Positions 30,707-43,129 of a DNA stretch of 64,000 bases are shown here, piece after piece. This stretch comes from Ochotona curzoniae (Eukaryota; Chordata; Mammalia; Lagomorpha; Ochotonidae). Position numbers and translations under genes: made by a program. Under the pieces are notes generated by a model that was given only the letters and a program-made list of their open reading frames with translations, was not told the origin of the DNA and made no database searches. The DNA lies in contig NW_024465777.1 of assembly GCF_017591425.1 (NCBI RefSeq), positions 5,890,001-5,954,000 of the forward strand, in the 5' to 3' direction. Position 1 is the first letter of the stretch. Each line of letters starts with the position of its first letter.

Positions 30707-31015
30707 GGGCCACCATGACGGCTCAACTGCCTAACTTTCCACCTCCAAGTTCTAGCATCCCATATAGGTACCAATTCTTATCCTGGCTGCTCCACTTCTG
30801 ATCTGGCTCCCTGCATGTTGCCTGGAAAAGCAGAGGAAGCTGGCACAAAGCCTTGGGCCCCTGTATCCACATGGGAAACTGAGAAGAGGCCCCTGGTTTT
30901 GGATTGGCTCAGCTCCAGCCATGGTGGCCACTTGGGGAGTGAAACAGTGGATGATTTTTCTGTCTCTTCTCTATAAATCTGCCTTTCCAATAAAATGACT
31001 AAATCTCTTTTTTTA
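30707..31015 (+). mobile_element. CSINE inserted in old L1
   Basis: A full-length copy runs from CAGGGCCACCATGACGGC to CCAATAAAATGACTAAATC. Confidence 0.85.
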
Positions 31016-31105
31016 TCAACATGATTACCTTATTTGATAATCTTCATATAGTTGATTGGGGCACAAAGGGTCAAGGGCTATAGGAAAGTGGGTAAAACTA
31101 TTGTT

Positions 31106-31109
<4 letters not shown>

Positions 31110-31144
<35 letters not shown>
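31110..31144. repeat. (CT)n microsatellite
   Basis: About 17 CT units occupy the purine/pyrimidine-biased segment of the repeat's head. The other four copies lack this expansion. Confidence 0.95.
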
Positions 31145-31148
<4 letters not shown>

Positions 31149-31652
31149 CTGTGTCTGGAGTAAGGGAGGAAATAAAGGGAGAAGCTCCACTCAACCTTCC
31201 AACCATCCCAGGGTCCCAGACGTGAGGCATGTTCCATGGGCACTGCTCAAGTGGCACAGCTCAGTTCTGAATTGCTGCCAATCTCGCTAATCCAAGCATG
31301 ATGAAATCTCTCCAGAATCCACTGGCTGACATAGTCCACCTTAGAGTCTCCATTTGCCCAGATTTTCACTTCCAACACTTGGCTGGGGTAGTTGATCGAT
31401 TTGTTCTGTCCTCTGTTATGGTACCAGGTGTTCTCTGCAGGTTCCGATGGACTGCCATATCCTCCATGTGCACCTGGGTATGCTGTCCACTGCTCCGTGT
31501 GAGCCACTGAAGAGGCTCAGCCTTGACAGTTGCACTCCATGGTCAGACCATGGAACCTGCACTTCTCTTCAAGGTTGGGGTTTTGATAGCAGCAGTTCAG
31601 TTAGAGGGATCCCCAAAGAAACCGTGTCTAAGGTGATCACAGACTTGATTCT

Positions 31653-31940
31653 TTCTTTTTTTAAAGATTTATTTATTAGAAAGGCAGATATACAGAGAGG
31701 AAGAAGAATAGAGAGGAAGATCTTTCTTGAGCTGATCCAAAGCCGAGAGACAGGAACTTCTTCCAGGTCTCCCATGTGGGTGCAGGGTCCCAAGGGTTTA
31801 GGCAGTCCTTAACTGCTTTCCTAGGCCACAAACAGGGAGCTGGATAGGAAGTTGGGCCACCGGAATCAAAACCGGCACCCATATGGGATCCCAGCACGTT
31901 CAAGGTGAGGACTTTAGCCACTACGCTATGGTGCTAGACC
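31653..31940 (-). mobile_element. CSINE inside copy 1
   Basis: The flanks CAGACTTGATTCTTTC and CAGAACTGATTCTCA mark the duplicated site. Part of the body is deleted around the GAAGATC segment. Confidence 0.88.
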
Positions 31941-33464
31941 CCAGAACTGATTCTCATGTGTGCATGCTAGTACAGAGTCCAGCACAGTCCATCACTGCAA
32001 TCAGCTTTTGCATATGCTGGTGGTTGCAATTGCTGGGTCAGTTCTGTTTCCAGCCTCATCTACCACAAGAACCAATGGGTGTTACAGTCCAGCCCAATCC
32101 TGCCCATCACACACTCAGCACTCACCCAAACCAGTGGGAGCTGCAGCCTAGTCAGAGCAACCCACAATAACCCCCACAAGTCCCGCCCTCTGTCCTGGTT
32201 CCTGTGCTTGCCAGTATGTATGGCAGAGTGGTCCAGTCTGTCCCACATCCCATTCAGCTCTCATACATGTCAATTGAAGCACAGTTCCAACCTAACCAGC
32301 CCCACTATCCAGCCCACACACATGCTGGTGCTTGTCATTCTGTCTAACCACACCTGCTCCAGTCCTGGCTCTCATGCTCTCCAGTGGGAGTGGTAACCCA
32401 AGAGGGAGGTACCCACTATTTCCCTACTAGGCCACTCCCATCCTGGATTATGCACTCTCCATATAGTTCTGCAGTTTGGCTTGATAAAATTAACTCCCAA
32501 TGCCAGCATCTGCCAACTTATGCTGCGGCAAAACCCAACCAACCCTCACCCACTCTGATTTATGCTTGCACCCGTAGGAAAAGTCAGCCCAGCCTGGTTT
32601 TTCCCGATCTAGTCTACATGAGGCCCATAGGAGTTCTAGTCCTGATCAGCCTAGTCGGCCCCATCCCAACTCACATCCTCCAGGGGTAGTGATGGTCCAG
32701 TTGGGGAGCGCTCCACATTCCCCCTACCAGCTTTACTCCCTCTCCCCTGGTTTTCATGTGTGCTGGTTGGGTACTGCAGCCCAGTCTGGCATGGCCCACC
32801 ATTTGCCAGTGGGTGCTATAGCCTGGCATGGCCTGGCCCACTCTCAATTCCAGCTTACACTGGTGGGGTTTACAGCCTAGCCCAGTCAAGCCTGCACCCA
32901 GTCCCAGCCATAATGTGTACTGGTATGTGTTGCAACTGAACCTGGCCCAGCTCACACTCTATTCTGGTGCTCAGATTTGCCACCGGATAATATGAACTTG
33001 TTCACCCTTGTCCACCCCCGACCTGCACCAAATGTATGCTGGTGGGTGCCTTTCCCTGGCCTGTTCTGGGCTGGTCCCTATCATGCTTCTTGCACTCACC
33101 TGCAGGGACTGTGTCCTGCCAGAGGAGTTCCCCTGGCTCTTCCATCAGAACCTCCTCCAATGTCACATGTCACACACATGGGTGGGTGCATGGGCCAGCC
33201 CTACTTAGTCCACCTCCAGTCCTGGCAGAAACAGTGGCCTTTCCTGACTGGCCTTCAACCCATTTGGTTGTTACTGTTGGATGTTTCAGCCTAACCAAGG
33301 CTGGTCCACATCCAGACACGGTTTACATATGGCTCAGTAGAGGGCAGAGACCTATCCTAGCCCATTCTACACCTACCCTGGTCCTCCAGAGCACCAATTG
33401 GTGCTGGAGTCTAGCCCAGTCCCTTGCACCCAGCCCCAGTAATAAATCTTTAAAAAAAAAAAAG

Positions 33465-33715
33465 TCAACAATTCCTGGGCCTGTACTCCATTGCCAGGGT
33501 TGTACAAGGATGGCCTCTTTCAGTTGCAAACCATTTCCATCACTGCCCAGCAACAGCAGTCCCTCTACAGTGCCCTCCCCTCAGCCACTGGGAACCACCA
33601 GCTGCATTTTGCTTCTGTGGATTTATCTACGCGAAATGCTTCCTGTAAATTGAATCATTTACTATGATACTTTTTGTGGCTGACTTCTTTCACATAATGT
33701 AATCTGGTGTTTGTT
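33465..33715 (-). mobile_element. Old L1 3' end, block 2
   Basis: The segment from CCTGGGCCTGTACTCCATTGCC to TTGAATCATTTACTATGATAC and CTTCTTTCACATAATG follows the reversed 3' UTR of ancient mammalian L1s. Confidence 0.65.
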
Positions 33716-34026
33716 TTAAAGGGTTTTATTTATCTGAAGTACAGAGCTAGAGAGAAAAGAAGAGAGACTGAGAGAAGTCTTGCAGCCAATAGTTTACTCC
33801 CAAAGTGGCCATAGCAGCTAGAGTTGGGCCAATTGGAAGCAAGGAGATTCTTCTGTGTCTCCCACATGGACTCAGGGACCAAGTAGTTGGATCACCTCCT
33901 GCTGTTTTCCCAGGCACATCAGCAGGGAGCTGGAGTAGAAGTGGAGCATCCAGCCATGAACCATTGCTCATATGGGATGCCAGCATTGCAGGCTGTGGCT
34001 TACATCATGGCACCACAACACCAGCC
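33716..34026 (-). mobile_element. CSINE inside old L1
   Basis: A diverged reversed copy from TTTTAAAGGGTTTTATTTATC to GGCACCACAACACCAGCC. Confidence 0.8.
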
Positions 34027-34039
34027 TAACTTCATTTCT

Positions 34040-34376
34040 TTTTTTTTTTTTAAAGATTTATTTATTTTTATTTGGAAGTCAGATATACAGAAAGGAGGAG
34101 AGACAGAGAGAAAGATCTTCTGTCCACTGATTCACTCCCCAAGTGGCCACAAGAACTGGAGCTGAGCTGATCTGAAGTCAGGAGCCAGGAGCTTCTTCTG
34201 GATCTCCCACATGGGTGCAGGGTCCTGAGGCTTTGGGCCATCCTTGACCACTTTCTCAGGCCACAAGCAAAGAGCTACAAGGGAAGCAGGGCTGTCAGGA
34301 TTAGAACCAGTGCCAATATGGGATCCCCTGGCTCATGCAAGGCGAGGATTTAGCCAGTAGGTAACCTCACCAGGCC
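34040..34376 (-). mobile_element. CSINE, young, with duplication
   Basis: Poly(T) and a near-consensus body are flanked by ACTTCATTTCT on both sides (34029-34039 and 34377-34388). Confidence 0.92.
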
Positions 34377-34388
34377 CACTTCATTTCT

Positions 34389-34688
34389 GTTTATGACTAA
34401 GTATTCCACTGTGTATGCATACTAATAGTTTGTCCAGTCATCATTGATGGACATTTTACCTACTGTGTATAGGGACTTTGATGGCTAGCTCTATACAAGT
34501 CCTTTTTCAAATAATTGCTTGCAACTAGCTTGGGGTACACTGAGAGGAGTAGAGTTTCAGGGTTACATGATAATTCTGTATTTAACTTTTTGAGGAACTG
34601 CCAAACTCTTTACTCCACAGGCTGAAACTGGGACAATCCCTCGAGTAGTTCATAAAGGTTCTAGTTTCTCCACATCTTCACCACTTTA
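34389..34688 (-). mobile_element. Old L1 3' end, block 3
   Basis: The line continues with AAGTATTCCACTGTGTATGC, TTGATGGACATTTTACC and CTTTTTGAGGAACTGCC, all in reversed L1 3' UTR order. It is cut by the L1 insertion that follows. Confidence 0.7.
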
Positions 34689-34689
34689 G

Positions 34690-35796
34690 AATCTGGACTA
34701 CTCCATTCTCTTCTGGCCTGTAGAGTTTCCTGTGAGAGATCTCCTGTGAGCTTAACTGGCATTCCTTTATATGTCAATTGATTTTTTTCACGTGCACATT
34801 TAAGGATCTTTTCCTTATGTTCAATTGAAGAGAGCTTGATTATCATATGTCATGGTGAAGATCGCTTTTGATCAAGCATGTTGGGAGTTCTGTGCCCCTC
34901 CTGGATCTTGTTTCCCAGTTCTTTCTCCAGATTAGGGAAATTTTCCCTTATTATTTCATTAAATACACTTGCAAACTCAGCCTCTCTTTCTGCACCTTCT
35001 GGGACTCCCATAACTCTTACATTTGGCCTCTTAAGAGTGTTTTTCAGGGCCTAGCGCCGTGGCCTAGCAGCTAAAGTTCTTGCCTTGAATGCGCCAGGAT
35101 CCCATATGGGCTCTGGTTCTAATCCCAGCAGCTCCACTTCTCATCCAGCTCCCTGCTTGTGGCCTGGGAAAGCAGTCGAGGACGGCACAGAGCCTTGGGA
35201 CCCTGCACCCATGTGGGAGACCTGGAAGAAGTTCCTGATTCCAGCTTTGGATCAGCACAGCACCGGCCATTCCAGTCACTTGGGGAGTGAATCAGTGGAC
35301 AGAAGATCTTCCTCTTTGTCTTTCCTCCTCTCTGTATAACTGACTTTCTAATAAATAAATCTTAAAAAAAAAAAAAAAAAAGAGTATCTTTCAATTCTTG
35401 AGTACATTTTTTGGCCTGATCCAGCTCTGCTTCCAGCTTTTTGTTTGCTTCCCCCTGGTGACAGGAAATATCTTCCAATTCTGAGATTCTTTCTTCTGCT
35501 TGCTTCATTCTATTTTGGAGACTCTCCACTGTACTTGTAATTTGCTCTACTGTGTTCTTAATTTCTGATATACCAGCCTTGATTTGCTTTACTGCTTCCT
35601 TAAGTTCTTTGAACTCTTGCATGAGCTTCGCATTTTTTATCAGAATCTTTAAAATGAGTCTTATGGATTCTGTGTCCCCCATTTTCTCGATGTCTTCCTC
35701 AGTTAACTCTGAGGTTGGCATAGGGTTTTGCTCCTTTGCAGGGGAGTGTTCAGTAATATTCATTGTGCCTTTGTCTCTTCTTTTGCTCTTGATCAT
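34690..35796 (-). pseudogene. L1 ORF1 (RNA-binding chaperone), broken
   Basis: ORF1p is a trimeric coiled-coil nucleic-acid chaperone. The N-terminal part (35796-35380) starts MIKSKRRDK and includes a heptad-rich coiled coil around EQITSTVESLQNRMKQAEER. After the SINE, the RRM-like part (35046-34847) has RPNVRVMGVPEGAE and NFPNLE words. A stop replaces the Arg of the usual SPRH motif. The C-terminal part (34846-34690) ends at LQARREW, about where the last 55 residues should begin. Confidence 0.85.
35047..35379 (+). mobile_element. CSINE inside L1 ORF1
   Basis: A near-consensus full-length copy with poly(A) of 17. The duplication AAGAGTGTTTTTCA / AAGAGTATCTTTCA has two mismatches. Confidence 0.92.
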
Positions 35797-36922
35797 TGTA
35801 CTTCTAGTTAGCAGAGTCTTCTTGGGGCAGGTTTCTAAGCTGTGTCACCCACAGGTCTACAATGCAATTTTACTTACTGCGGTTGGTACACAACTTTTTG
35901 CTTGCAGCCACTTGTGCCACAACCTCCAGCAAGTTCCAGATCTGGGTTTTTATGTCAGATTTCCATTGTGTCTCCGCAGCCCCAGCTCTTGGCTCACCAC
36001 TCTCCACCTCCTGTGATCCCGTGCTGAGGCTGCACCATTGTCTCTGCAACCTTTCTCCCACTTCCGGTTGGAGCAGGTCCCAGGATCAGAGAGACACCAG
36101 GTGTCCTATGTAATTAGGTTGTTGGTGGCGCTGATCTTGTTGGAACCTGTTGGACGTTAGGTCTGGGTGCCACACGGACCTATTTTGACCGGTACAATGC
36201 CACAGTCGGTATTATTTTCCTGTGGGACCTCAGCGAGTTCTCGTGAGCTCAGCACATGCGCAGTTCACTGTTGTCCCTGCAGTCCCAAAGCTATTGCCAC
36301 AGTGCGCAATGGCGCCTGACGAACCACCACTACAGTTCTTGATCTGCTGGCCGTCAGATCCGAGGGCTACCCAGACCTGCCCAGGTGGAACCCGTAGAAT
36401 GCCACATCATTGCAGTTCACCGAGTTAGAAACGAGCTCACTACAAGCTCAGCGCATGCTCAGTCCTTTCCTTTGCCCTTTCCTCCTTAGCAAAATGGCGC
36501 CCAATTCAGCTCTAAGGGGCTGACTGGGCTATGAAATCCTCGCTGTTCTCGCACTGCCCACCTGTGATCTGCTGCTCTGTCTCTGCTCCTGGTCAAATCA
36601 AACAGACCAGCAGGATGGACCGTTCTTTGTCTGGGTTTACCTCCCAAGCTCCCAGTGAAATTCCCTTCCCACCTCATTGCTGGTGGAGTTCCAGCTGCTG
36701 GTGGAGTTCAGATCGCTGTGCGGGAGTATCAGTCACTGCAACACCACACTGCTGTGCCCACTGCTTTCCTGTGTCCAGGAACCCCTCTGCTGTCATTCTG
36801 TCCTTTCCAATTTCCTGAAATATGTCCTCTCTGCTTCATTCTGGTTAAATGCTTCTCCGTCCGTTTAAATGTGTCCTTACCCTATTCCGCCATCTTGGAA
36901 CCTCACCATCTTCACCACTTTA

Positions 36923-37140
36923 AAAAAGCTTTACTTAGTTAATTGAAAGGCAGAAGTTACAGAGGGACAGGGAGAGAGAGATAAGTTTTCCATTTGCTGA
37001 TTTACTTCACAAATGACCACAACAGGTGACTGGGCCAAACTGAAGCCAGGAGCCAGGAGCCAGGAACTCTTCCTGGGTCTTCCATGCGTGTGGCAAGGGC
37101 CCAAGCACTCCGGCCATTTTCTACACCTTTCCTCTACTTT
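36923..37140 (-). mobile_element. CSINE, 5'-truncated
   Basis: The reversed tail AAAAAAGCTTTACTTAG and body end at about CCATTTTCTACACC. Confidence 0.75.
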
Positions 37141-37346
37141 TCCCCAATGATAGTATCCTGGGAAAGGATGGAATGGTATCATGGCCCGCATACATCAACG
37201 GATATATAGAGAACGCCTCGCTCACCAAAGGGTTCAATAGACACACCCACTTCCCTCTTGCCTCCACCACCTCCTGAGCCCCTAACAATGAGAAATATAA
37301 TGTCTTCTAATTCTATAAGAATATTTTAAGAATTTTACGTAAATGG

Positions 37347-37655
37347 GGCCAGCATGATGGCTCAATTGACTAATTCTCTGTCTTGCAGCACCAGGATACC
37401 ATATGGGTGCCAGTTTGTGTCTGGCTACTCCACTTCCCATCCAACTCTCTGCTTGTGACTGGGGAAGCAGTGGAGGACAGCCCAGGTCCTTGGGCCACTG
37501 CACCCACATGAAAGAACCAAAAGAAGCTCCTGGCTTCGGAATGGCTCAACTCTGGCTGTTATCATTTGAGGAGCGATCCAGCAGATAGAAAATCTCCTCT
37601 CTGTCTTTCCTTCTCTCTGTAAATCTGCCTTTCCAATAAAAATTCAAAAATTTTT
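37347..37655 (+). mobile_element. CSINE inside old L1
   Basis: A full-length copy from GGGGCCAGCATGATGGC to TTTCCAATAAAAATTC. Confidence 0.85.
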
Positions 37656-37941
37656 AATAAGCTAAATTAGGTAGTTTTTTTTTTTTAATGTTACACGAAT
37701 GAATCATACACAGCACATAATCTTTTGAGACTGACTTTCTCGTGCAGCGTAATTTTCTCAAAATCTATCCAGGCTGTTGCAAGTCTCGGTATGAACACTT
37801 CCCTCCTCTTTCCTGCTGGGTCTTCCATGCTGTGTGGAGTCCTGCGATCGGCCACGGCTGAAGCACTCCCCCATCGGCAGATGGCTGGGTTGCCAGAAGG
37901 CTTTACTACATTCAGTAAAAGTACTCTAAACATTCACGTTT

Positions 37942-38256
37942 TTTTTTAAATATGCATATTTATTTATTTGAAAGGCAAAGTTAGAGAGAGAGAGCTTCCA
38001 TCCTTTGGTTCACTCTCCAAATGGCCACAATAAGCAGGAGCTGGTCTGGTCTGAAGCTGGGAGCCTGGAGCTTCTTACAGATCTCCCACAGAGGCAAAGG
38101 CCCAAGTACTTGGGCCATGTTTTTCTGCTTTCCCAGATGCGTTAGCAGGGATCTGGAGTCTTAGTGGAGCAGCTAGGGCAGGAACTGGTACCCGTAGGGA
38201 TTACTAGTGCCACAGGCTACAGCTTCACCCACTCTGCCGTAGTGTTAGAGCCTAAA
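37942..38256 (-). mobile_element. CSINE inside old L1
   Basis: A reversed older-type copy with a TATTTATTTATTTGAAAGGC tail. Confidence 0.8.
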
Positions 38257-38410
38257 GGGTTTTTACCTTGAGGTAAATCTTCACGTCTCAGATGTCTCAG
38301 AGATAGATGTTCAGCAGTGCTATGGCTGCATTTTACAGTAGTTTTAGATTTTAAGATACTGAAAAACTATTTTCCAAAGTTCAGAATTTTCATTATAATT
38401 TTCTTTCATC

Positions 38411-38909
38411 TCTAAATGAATTTTAGTAATGTTACTTTTTTTTTCTAGTAATCCATACCAAGTATTTTTTCTTTTAAAAATATTCCCCAGACTCTTGGCC
38501 TTGGCAGATTTCTGAACTCTGCTGGTCTTGGGAAGAAGCGGCCACACCTTAGCCGTCACTCAGATGTGTGTCTCCAGGGCACCCTGGGGTCAGTGATGGG
38601 GTCAGGTCAGTATTAATGTTCTCTCTGCTTCATGACCCCGGCAAGCCCTTGCTCCACCCTCAGAAATGGAATTTTCCCTTTTTTGAATCAAGGATCTGTT
38701 GGATGGAATAGAAATACATTTAGCTTTAAACATAAAAAGGGGGTCACGTCCCGGAGATTCAGGAAGTGTAACTGAGCCCTGCCTAGGACCGGAGACTTGA
38801 AATGGAAAGTTCCATGGATCCAATCAGCCCATCTGGGGGATTATTATTTTTTTTTTTTTAATTGTGGAAGAGGACCATTTCCATAGAGCAAGCATAGCAG
38901 CAGAAAAAC
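38411..38909. other. Unique intergenic stretch
   Basis: No repeat is recognisable. There is a poly(T) run at 38849-38861 but no attached element. Confidence 0.4.
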
Positions 38910-38914
38910 TAAAC

Positions 38915-39120
38915 AGTTGAGATCTTGGGCTCAGCAGTCCAGTGACTTGAGTGGAAATCCTGGTTCTACCACTTATAAGCTGTGTGACTCCAGGCAAGGT
39001 ACTTAACTGATCAGCTTCCTTATCTGAAAATGGAGTAATGACTGCAGCTACATTGTTAGGTGTATATGGTGATTCAGAGATAATGTATGTAAAATGCTTT
39101 ACATAGTAAGCACTGATGTT
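38915..39120 (+). repeat. MIR SINE
   Basis: The conserved MIR core is clear: GGTTCTACCACTTATAAGC, TGTGTGACTCCAGGCAAG, TACTTAACTGATCAGC and CTTATCTGAAAATGGAGTAATG. Confidence 0.8.
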
Positions 39121-39235
39121 AGTTACATTGTCATCTCAGAATGAGGTGAGTACTAAGTAAGCTGCAGCACAGTAGTGAGATATTCAGCACACATTTATTA
39201 AAGGGAAATGATGACATGATTGCTTTCTGTTTTGC

Positions 39236-39562
39236 TTTTTTTTTGTTTTTAAGATTTATTCATTTGAAATGCAAGAATTACACAGAGAGAAGGAGAGACA
39301 GATACAGAGAGATCTTCTATCTACTGAGTCACTCCCTAAATGACCACAACAGCTACGGTTGGACCAGGCTGGAATCAGGAGCTCGGAGTTTTCTCTGTGT
39401 CTGCCACATAGGTGGCTGCAGCCTAAGAACTCAGGTCATTCTCAACTGCTTCGCAGGGACATTAGCAGGGACAGGATAGGAAGTAGAACAGTTGGAACTC
39501 AAACTGTCTCCCATTAAAACTACTAGTGTTCCAAGTAATGGTTTAACCCACAACACTGCCCC
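39236..39562 (-). mobile_element. CSINE
   Basis: The reversed tail TTTTTAAGATTTATTCATTTG leads to a complete but diverged body ending AACACTGCCCCC. Confidence 0.82.
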
Positions 39563-39584
39563 CTGTTTCTTTTCTTTTTCTCTT

Positions 39585-42500
39585 TTTCATTTTTTTATTA
39601 TATTTTTAACAATCTTTACATAGTTAATTAGGAAAAAGGTTCAAGGGCTATAGGAAAGTGGGTAAGACTATTATTTCCATATTGTTTCCTTCATATATCT
39701 GAAGTAAAGGGGGATTTTAAGGGAGAAGCCCACCCAGCCTCCCACCCACCCCAGCTCCCAGATGTGGGGCATGCTCCGAGGGTTTTGCTCAAGCGGGTTT
39801 GATAGTTCAACAGTTATGAATTGCTGCCAGTCTCGCCACTCCAAGCACGATGAGGTCGTGAAAGAATCCACTGACTGACATAGTCAGTCATAGTCTCCGT
39901 TTGCCCTGTTTTTCACTGCCAGCATACAGCTGAGGTGGTTGATTGACTTATTCTATCCTGTCTTTTCTTGGTTAGGGATCTGAGTCCAGCAGTTCGATTG
40001 GGGGATCCCCAAAGAAACTTTGTCTGAGGTGAACTAGAACAGATTCTTGTGTGTACTAGCAAGTACGGGGCTTGGCACAGCCCATCGCCCCAATCAGCTG
40101 GTGGTTGCAACTGCTGGGTTGGTTCTGTTTTCAGCCCCGACTTCCACTGGAACCAATGGGTGTTGCAGTCCAGCCTGGTTCCGCCAAGCACATACTCGGA
40201 ACTCACATAACCAGTGGGAGCTGCAGCCCAGTCAGAGCAACCTATAATAACTTCCACTAGGCCCACTCCCTACCCTGATTTGCCAGTATGTGAAACAGAT
40301 TAGTCCAGTCTGTCCCACATCCCACTTGGCTCACATACATGTCAATGGGCATTGAAGCCTAGTTCCATCTAACCAGCTCCACTATCTAGCCCTCACGGAT
40401 GTTGTTGGGTGCCTCTGTCTAGCCACCCCAGCCCCTGTCCTAGTTATTTTGTGCCCTCCTGTGGGAGTGGTAACCCAAGAGGGAGGAGCCCACTATTTCC
40501 CTCCCAGGCCACTCCCACTCCCAGATTATGCACTCTCCAGGTGGTTCTGTGATTTGACTTGGCAGAATTAGTCCCCAGTGTCAGCTTCTGCCAGCTGATG
40601 CTGTGGCTAAGCCCAAACAACCCTCACCCACTTTGATTTTAGTTTGCACCAGTAGGAACAATCAGCCCAGCCTGGCTTTTCCCTGATTTAGTCCACATGA
40701 GGCCCACAGGTGTTGTAGCCCTGCCTAGTCTGGTATGCCCTCATATCAGCTCACGCTCTCCAGTGGGAGTAGCCATCTATCAGGGGAGCACCCCCCATAT
40801 TCCCCTGCTGGCTCCGCCTCCTCCCTTCCTTGTTCTCACGTGTGCTGGTTGGGTGCTGCACTTACATCCGGTACAGGCAACCCCACCTTGGCCTTCAGTA
40901 ATGTGCACTGGTTTTTGTCACGGCTGAACCTGGTTCGACCCACACTCTATTCCGGTGCTCAGATTCACCAGTGGATGAAGTGAACTGATTCATCCTGGTC
41001 TGCCCCCAACCCCAACCCATGCTAAATGCATGCCAGTGGGAAACTGTCCATGGCCTGTTCTGGGCTGTTTCCTTGCATGCTTCTTGTGCTTACCTGCAGG
41101 GACTGTATCCCGCCAGAGAAGTTGCCCAGGCTCCTCCATCAGAACCTCTCCCAATGCCAGATTTCGCTCATACCATGGGCTCCATGAGCCAGCCCTACTC
41201 AGTTCACCTCCTGTCCTAGCAGGAACAGTGTCTTTTCCTGACTGGCCTTCAACCCAAACTGGTTCAAACTGTTGGATGTTTCAGCCCAGCCATGGCTTGT
41301 CCATACCCACATACAGCTCACACATGGCTCAGTAGGGGCAGAGACCTAGCCTAGTCTGTCCCACATCTACCCTGGTCCTCCAGAGCAGCAGATGGTGTTG
41401 GAGTCTGGCCCAACTTGGTGCATCCAGTCACAGTCCACACTTGTACCAAGGGAGACTACAACTGTTTCCTGTTCAGAACGCAACCCCCATTCCAGCCCAT
41501 GCACCCCTTGGTGGGAACCTCAACCCAGGTAATGTTGTCCCCTTAGCTCCCCAACCAGGCCTGTTCCCAGCTCTAGATTGTGTGCATGCCAGTGGTTGCT
41601 CTGACTCAGCTTGGCTCAGCCCCTCACCTGTCCCGGCCTCTGCCTTAGACACTGTGGCTTAGCGTTCGTTCCTGGCTCACACAGAGCAGTAGGTGTGAGA
41701 GCCTATCTTGGCATGACCTGTGCTCCATCCTGGTTTCTAATTTTACTTATGGGCTAAGGCTTGCTCAGTCCTGCCCGGTCCACCATGTTCCATTATCAAT
41801 TCACACATTGGCCAGCCGTTGAAGCTACTTTGCCCAGCTTCTCTGACTCCCAGGTCTGGACCACATGTTCACCAGCAGGAGCTATGACTTACCAAGGGAG
41901 TTTCCCAAGTTCCTCCACTTGACCCACTCCCAGACCTAGTTCTCATACATGTCATTGGGTTTTAGGCCAGTGCCCAGCAAAGTCTGGCCTTCTGTTTGGC
42001 CTTGTATGAGCTGGTGAACGTTGCAGCCCGGCCCACTCCACACCCTATTCAGGATGCACATTCAGGTGTTGCTGCCTTGACCAGTCCAGACTGTTGGGGT
42101 TCCTTAACCTGTGAGTGATGGCAGGCTGCTTGGTCACACCTAGCTTACTTAGTCCATCACAATCCCATCTCTTGAACTAACCAGTGGGGCTAGAATTTCC
42201 ACAGGTTTGGCCCACACATCCCCCACATAATCTACCACTGGATATGGTTCTCTTGTGTTGTGACCTGTCTCCTGATTCACCGCTTGAGAAGCCCAGAGTC
42301 TTAGGTTTTGCATGGACCAGTGTTCAGTGGTCAGCATTGTTCAGTGATTACAGCTTCTTCAAAGGAAAAGTTACTCTGTCGTTGGGAATCTTTAGGATTG
42401 ATTCACATCCTAGAAGCACAGTGGGTTCAACATGGAGCTACATAAGCAGCAATTCAAAAAACCAAAACCCCAGAGCTCGCGGCCAGGCAGCCAGCAGGCG

Positions 42501-42700
42501 GAGCCTGGAGCCAAATGGCATGCTGGACGTCCAGGGACAGCTCACCACGTGTATGCGGTGGCTGGAGTCAGGGATCTGAGCATGGAGATACCTTGGCCTG
42601 GCACCCACCAGCAGCCAGCAGGCTGCCGGAAGTTTCAACCTCCAGGTCTCCAATCCCATCCTCCGTCCAATGATGGCAGTGGGTGGGCCCCAGGCCTGCT
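39585..42700 (-). mobile_element. Five-copy repeat family, copy 2
   Basis: T-rich start, then the shared head with TTCAAGGGCTATAGGAAAGTG and CCACTGACTGACATAGTC (about 39868), then the degenerate tandem array from 40050 to about 42270. A further 400 bp to 42700 has no counterpart I can see in copy 1. No internal SINE. Confidence 0.6.
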
Positions 42701-42701
42701 T

Positions 42702-43030
42702 TTTCTCTTTAAAAAAAAATGTTTAAGTCAGGTTTATAGAGAGGAGGAGATACAGAGAGAAAGATCTTCCATCTGCTGGTTCAGTCCTCAAGTGGCTGCA
42801 ATGGCCAGAGCTGAGATGATCCGAAGCCAGGAGCCAGGAGCTTCTTCTTGGTCTCCTATGTGGGTGCAAGGTCCCAAGGATTTGGGCTGTCCTTGACTAC
42901 TACTTTCCTAGACTATCAGCAGGGAGCAGGATGGGAAGTGGAGCAGCTGGATTAGAACAAGCACCCATATGGGATCCCAACAGATGCAAGGTGAGGACTT
43001 TATTTACTGGGCTACAATGCTAAGCTCACC
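42702..43030 (-). mobile_element. CSINE
   Basis: A near-complete reversed copy. GACTACTACTTTCC contains a small duplication relative to consensus. Confidence 0.85.
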
Positions 43031-43040
43031 CCACTGGGTT

Positions 43041-43128
43041 TCTTTTTTTTTTTTTCCTTTTTTTTTTTTTAAAGGATTTATTTAGGATAGACAGATAAAG
43101 AGGAGAGATCGAGAGAAAGATCTTCTTG
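43041..43128 (-). mobile_element. CSINE tail fragment
   Basis: Poly(T), AAAGGATTTATTTAGGATAG and GAGAAAGATCTTC remain. The rest was lost or displaced by copy 3 of the five-copy repeat. Confidence 0.7.
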
Positions 43129-43129
43129 T

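Larger units (their letters stand above)
31020..33445 (-). mobile_element. Five-copy repeat family, copy 1
   Basis: The head (31020-31640) carries CTGGCTGACATAGTCCACC at about 31324 and a (CT)n tract at 31110-31144. It then passes into a degenerate tandem array of CCAGTGGG...CAGCCC-type units to 33445. A CSINE splits it at 31653-31940. It interrupts an old L1. The left end has the T-rich start shared by the other copies, so it is read on the minus strand. It may be a lagomorph LINE 3' end, but I cannot join it to ORF2. Confidence 0.6.
34689..36906 (-). mobile_element. L1, 5'-complete but 3'-truncated
   Basis: Read on the minus strand it opens GAGGTTCCAAGATGGCGG, the usual L1 5' end. It has about 1.1 kb of GC-rich 5' UTR and then ORF1, and stops inside the last part of ORF1. 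There is no ORF2, 3' UTR or poly(A). The flanking 16-bp duplication CATCTTCACCACTTTA is exact (34673-34688 and 36907-36922), so this is a true insertion and not a later deletion boundary. A SINE splits ORF1. Confidence 0.85.
37240..38410 (-). mobile_element. Second old L1 3' end, split by two SINEs
   Basis: Reversed L1 3' UTR words appear in three blocks: 37240-37346 (CCACCTCCTGAGCCCC), 37680-37941 (GAATCATACACAGCACATAATC) and 38257-38410 (ACTATTTTCCAAAGTTCAG). It is diverged. Confidence 0.6.

Noticed and set aside
32000..33650. Series of plus-strand frames rich in Pro, Ser, His and Cys in the five-copy repeat
   Set aside because: The same frames are broken in the other copies and the composition comes from the tandem array, so no shared protein is supported.
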